A stretch of 64,000 bases of DNA from NCBI GenBank assembly GCA_047967505.1, contig CM106541.1; one strand, written 5' to 3'. This document shows positions 60,890-64,000 of the stretch, piece after piece. The stretch comes from Dipteris shenzhenensis. Taxonomy: Eukaryota; Polypodiophyta; Polypodiopsida; Gleicheniales. Numbering within the stretch: position 1 is the first letter of the stretch; each line of letters starts with the position of its first letter. The notes under the pieces were generated by a model. The model did no database searches, was not told where the DNA came from, and saw nothing but the letters and a program-made list of their open reading frames with translations. A program made the position numbers and the translations under genes.

Positions 60890-61195
60890 GCCCCCCCTCC
60901 CTCTTCTCTTCCTCTACTTCTCTTCTCCTTCTCCTCTCCTCTCCTCTCCTTTTATTAAAGAGTGGGATTTGAACCCAAGACCTCCCCTTTCACAAAAGGG
61001 AGACTTATCATTGGGCCAACAAGTAGGAAGTTATGAAAATGTAATGATTTTTGCTTATATATTGAAATCTTGGGAACTATAACTCTCTAACCGTGGGGAG
61101 TTTACTCTTGCTGTAAAAAGCAAAAGTATTTCATGTCATGTGCTCTATTCACATATCCTATAGATCGCCAATTCGGAACTTTTCCAAGGTCACTT
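60890..61195 (-). mobile_element. Insertion with tRNA-like SINE head
   Basis: Absent from the matching place of the left element (near 56010). On the minus strand a Pol III A-box-like TGGCCCAATGATAAG (61018-61004) is followed by a B box GGTTCAAATCC (60975-60965), the spacing of tRNA-derived SINE heads. Beyond it lies a purine-rich (aggag)n tail (60900-60950). It lacks a foldable full tRNA, so it is not called a tRNA gene. No clear target-site duplication. Confidence 0.5.
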
Positions 61196-61829
61196 CATGG
61201 ATGCACGCCACACGAGGAGGGTGGATATTTATGTCACTTCTCGACGAGTTTAAGGATTTGGTGCCTGGTCCTCCGCTCATTATGGCTATCAATTGGCGAG
61301 ATCTCCTTCTTGATCTTCATGTCAACCTTCAACAGTTGATTGTCTAGTGCATTGTTCAAGGAGACGATGGGTGGGATGATACACCGTGGTTGATTCAAGG
61401 TGAAGAACTATTGATACGCTGGGAGAACTTTGATTTTAATTCTACTCATTGTGCGGTGATCGAGCTACTTGTTGCTACGGAAGTAATTAAAAGGGTGTCC
61501 TTCTTCGAAGAGTGGGATGCTCCCCAAGCTTGGGCGGAGATTTGGTGCATCTGCTTATTAATTCCTGTGGATAAGCTCATCTTGAATGGTTTATTCTCAA
61601 TCTCACTACAAAAGTTTCTAGGCCTCGGCTATGGTTGGTAATGTTTCGACCAAGGAATCGATTTGTACCTAATCAACCTTTTGTGCCTCATTTCGAGCTT
61701 CAAGTTGTAATTCCTTTTGGTCTAAAGATAAACTATCAACAGAGGATTGCAAGTTTATTTGGTGCTGAATGTTTGGCTCAAGTATTGAATTCTCCCCACC
61801 CTCTCCTTCTACCTATCTTAGACCACTGA
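61130..61829 (+). pseudogene. Leader ORF of the right element, unrecognised
   Basis: Two frames in sequence: 61138-61641 with one TAG near 61348 (WRDLLLDLHVNLQQL ... FFEEWDAPQAWAEIW), then 61635-61829 (FRPRNRFVPNQPFVPHFELQ ... FGAECLAQVLNSP). The left element conserves both. No known domain. In sense orientation directly before the RNase H frame. Confidence 0.5.
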
Positions 61830-61863
61830 GAAACTTGGGACGTCCAGATTTTAGCTTGGTGTG

Positions 61864-62328
61864 ATGACATCTTGGATCCTTCAATTTGATGGAGCTTACA
61901 AACCTTCGACCAAGGCTGCTCGCGTGGGTGTGAAGCTCACTTCATCGAGTGGTGAGGAGTATTGTTATAGCAAGTATGCACCTGCAAGTACTTGCGACCA
62001 AGTTGAGTATTCGGCACTCATTTTTGGGCTACAAAAGGCACAAGAACATCACATCAAGCAACTTGAGGTGCAAGGAGATTCCCAACTAGTGTGTGAACAA
62101 GTTAGTGGAAGGTGGAAGGTGCGGAGCAAAGGCTTGGTTCCATGACATCAACAAGCATTGGAACTTTGCAACCAATTTGAAGAGGTAAAAATTCAGCATA
62201 TCCCTCGAGCTCAAAATCTAATTGCTGATTTCTTAGCACGTGAAGCTTGTACTACAATCACGCATGAAGTGAGTGGAAGCACTGCCCCAACAAAGCCGCA
62301 AGCCATGAATGAGGGTGATCATTTGTAA
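61864..62328 (+). pseudogene. RNase H-like domain upstream of gag (right element)
   Basis: Same 465-bp frame as the left copy with the RNase H blocks WILQFDGAYK, QVEYSALIFGLQKA, VQGDSQLVCEQVSG and HIPRAQNLIADFLAR. The last Asp, lost in the left copy, is present here, so all four catalytic positions are visible. One in-frame TGA (62143-62145) splits it after KGLVP. Position between LTR and gag is identical to the left copy. Confidence 0.78.
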
Positions 62329-62833
62329 GGAATGCAAAGGTTGTGGTCATCATGAAACTAAGTGTTGGGCATATTTGATACGAGTTTACTGACTTCAGAA
62401 GATCATCAGAAAGGTCCTCAAGGACATTGCTCAAAGGAAGGATGCCAGAACGCACACCCCTTGAAGAAATAGCATGGCGATTACAAGAATTGGAAGAAGC
62501 TGAAGGTGATGTGCAAGCTCTCCAACTGTTGACATTTGTCATGGCATTCTTGTTTGCCTTGATGAACAACCTCATGTAGTGCCATGTCTCTAACCCTTGC
62601 TTGTAAAGATGGATGTGATATCATGAGGGTTGGTCCTTTTAAGATTGTCTATGTGCTATTCTATGTTGAATATTCTTACCGTGTAGTATTTCACAATACA
62701 CTAGTCACACCCTACCCTGCCTATGTGTGCTTTGTGGATGTATCTTCACTCGATTTTCAGTTCAAGCTTCCTCTTTCTATTGTTTGTCCATAGATAAGCC
62801 TCGTCTTGCCTCTCTCTTTTCCATCTTCCAAGC

Positions 62834-64000
62834 ATGGCTGACATTCCCGTGTTTTGTGGATGGGTGGAAGAAAATCCAAATGAGTATCTTGTGGCCTTCA
62901 AGTGCCGTTGTGTTTCTCTCAACTTTCTTACTGAAGACAGATGGCTGTTGGTTCTTCCCACATTTCTAGAGGGTTTGGCTCAAGTGTGGTATGAGAAGTA
63001 GGCCGAAGACGTTTGCCAAAGCTGGCCAAGGTTGACAGCAGCGATGATTGAGTATTTCAGCAAAGAAGAGGAGTCGAAGAATGTGTACCTGCAGGTGGCA
63101 AACTTGAAGCAGTCAGAAGGTGAGACGGCACGTCGATATGTGGATCGCGCGGTCGTGCTCCTGGACCATTTAATTGCCACGCAGGAGGACAATACCGGAT
63201 TTTGAGCTGTAATGACTCAGTATGTGTTGGGCTACCTTGTAGCAGGAGCAAGTGATAAATTCCGCCTCAAGCTTAAATGGGAGAATCCAGAAACTATGGT
63301 GCTAGCACATGAGATTGCTCAAAAGTTTGATAAAGTTCAGTCTGACCCCACTTCAAAGAAGATGATTGTCCCTCTGCAACCCCCTCAATTCTTGCAACAA
63401 CAACCTAGGGGGTCTAACTCAGGGGCATACCCCCACCCCTCATCAGGGATGTATCCACCACCTCAACCTCAAATGTATGGTCCTCCCTTAGATGCTTACC
63501 CTCAACAAGGAGTATATCCTCAACCTCTACCTAGAAGATTTCCCCAGCATCGCCCATGAGCCCCCCTCATTCCAACTCCCCTGACCCCTCCTGCTAAGGA
63601 ACCTAGAGTCAAGGCCTTGAATGATCTTCAACTTGAGATGGTGGGCATCAGAAATCAAGCCAACTATCCTCCAAGAGACCGTGCTAATGTTGTATGCTAC
63701 GAGTGCCACCAGAGGGGTCATTATCGCACGGAATGTCCCAATATTCAAGGGGTGAATCTTTTAAGCGAATCTCGCACTGAGGATTCTGATGTAGAGATAC
63801 TTGACCTCGGGAAAAGAAGTCGTACCATCTCGAACCCCTCTCCAAACCATGGACCAGGCTGCCCCAAGAAGAAGGTGTCCTTCTCAGAGCCCTCAGATGC
63901 TGAGATGGCAGACCCACCAACAGAGAAGACTAAAAGATCTCGCAGGAGTAAGTGGTTGCCCTCGGATTTTCCCATCGGCTTGGGGCAAGAAGACTATTCG
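62834..64000 (+). pseudogene. Gag-protease of the right element, partial
   Basis: ATG at 62834; shares with the left copy the TAG at 62999-63001 and TGA at 63203-63205. An additional TGA lies at 63557-63559 (an Arg position in the left copy). The Pro-rich linker is shorter than in the left copy. Zinc knuckle CYECHQRGHYRTECP at about 63697-63741. Protease lies beyond the window. Confidence 0.8.

Larger units (their letters stand above)
59955..64000 (+). mobile_element. Right Ty3/Gypsy-type element, plus strand, cut by window end
   Basis: Same family and gene order as the left element, in opposite orientation: LTR (59955-60476), leader, conserved leader frame (61130-61829), RNase H (61864-62328), gag start at 62834, zinc knuckle at about 63690-63740. 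It carries a SINE-like insertion (about 60890-61195) that the left copy lacks. Whether it has RT and integrase cannot be seen because the window ends within gag-protease. Confidence 0.75.

Noticed and set aside
60960-61020. Possible tRNA gene on the minus strand (A and B box)
   Set aside because: No complete cloverleaf, no acceptor stem pairing visible, and it lies within a recent insertion; better read as a SINE head.
51750-64000. Integrated pararetrovirus (caulimovirus-like) explanation for gag plus RNase H
   Set aside because: Clear LTRs, a CCHC gag and a Gypsy-type protease are present, with no movement or coat protein frame; an LTR retrotransposon fits better.

Overview
The window looks like nuclear DNA of a land plant with a large, transposon-rich genome. 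A gymnosperm or fern-like genome seems most likely, but the sequence alone does not fix the lineage. The reasons are two plant-type intron-containing genes (a WDR5-like WD40 protein and a RopGEF with its PRONE domain), Copia elements primed by initiator tRNA-Met, Tat-like Ty3/Gypsy fragments, plant L1-type LINEs and a Tourist-like MITE. There are no bacterial operons, no CRISPR array and no phage genes. Most of the open frames are low-complexity or antisense artefacts.

Layout. 1-9.3 kb holds LTR fragments, a 200-bp-arm foldback and duplicated degenerate sequence. It lies 3' of the first coding exon of a minus-strand WDR5-like gene (9298-9945), so it is probably that gene's long first intron, or else the gene is truncated. 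11.6-31.2 kb is one dead minus-strand LINE (LINE A) split by three LTR elements: Copia-1 (13111-19011, identical 170-bp LTRs, TSD ACAGT), a non-coding LTR-like element (21065-25153, TSD GTGAG) and an older copy of the Copia-1 family, Copia-2 (25807-30664). A minisatellite (31.2-31.9 kb) follows. Next comes a nearly complete second LINE (LINE B, 32050-39003, minus) with a 14-bp target-site duplication, ORF1 (zinc knuckle) and ORF2 (endonuclease, RT, zinc-binding C terminus), all carrying stop codons.

39-43.8 kb is AT-rich with no convincing gene. 43.8-46.6 kb is the best gene in the window: a seven-exon RopGEF on the minus strand whose splice sites join into one 606-codon reading frame. A 342-bp PIF/Harbinger-type MITE lies at 48.2 kb. 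51.7-57.4 kb (minus) and 59.95-64 kb (plus, cut by the window edge) are two related Ty3/Gypsy-type elements placed head to head. In both, an RNase H-like reading frame lies between the 5' LTR and gag. The complete left copy ends just after the protease and lacks RT and integrase.

The most interesting points are that RNase H-before-gag architecture seen twice, a ~660-bp block of near-perfect identity between the two copies that shares their stop codons (possible gene conversion), the three-fold nested LINE, and a freshly inserted yet coding-dead Copia. The two host genes are unrelated in function (chromatin WD40 scaffold; ROP GTPase activation) and nothing suggests they are co-regulated.
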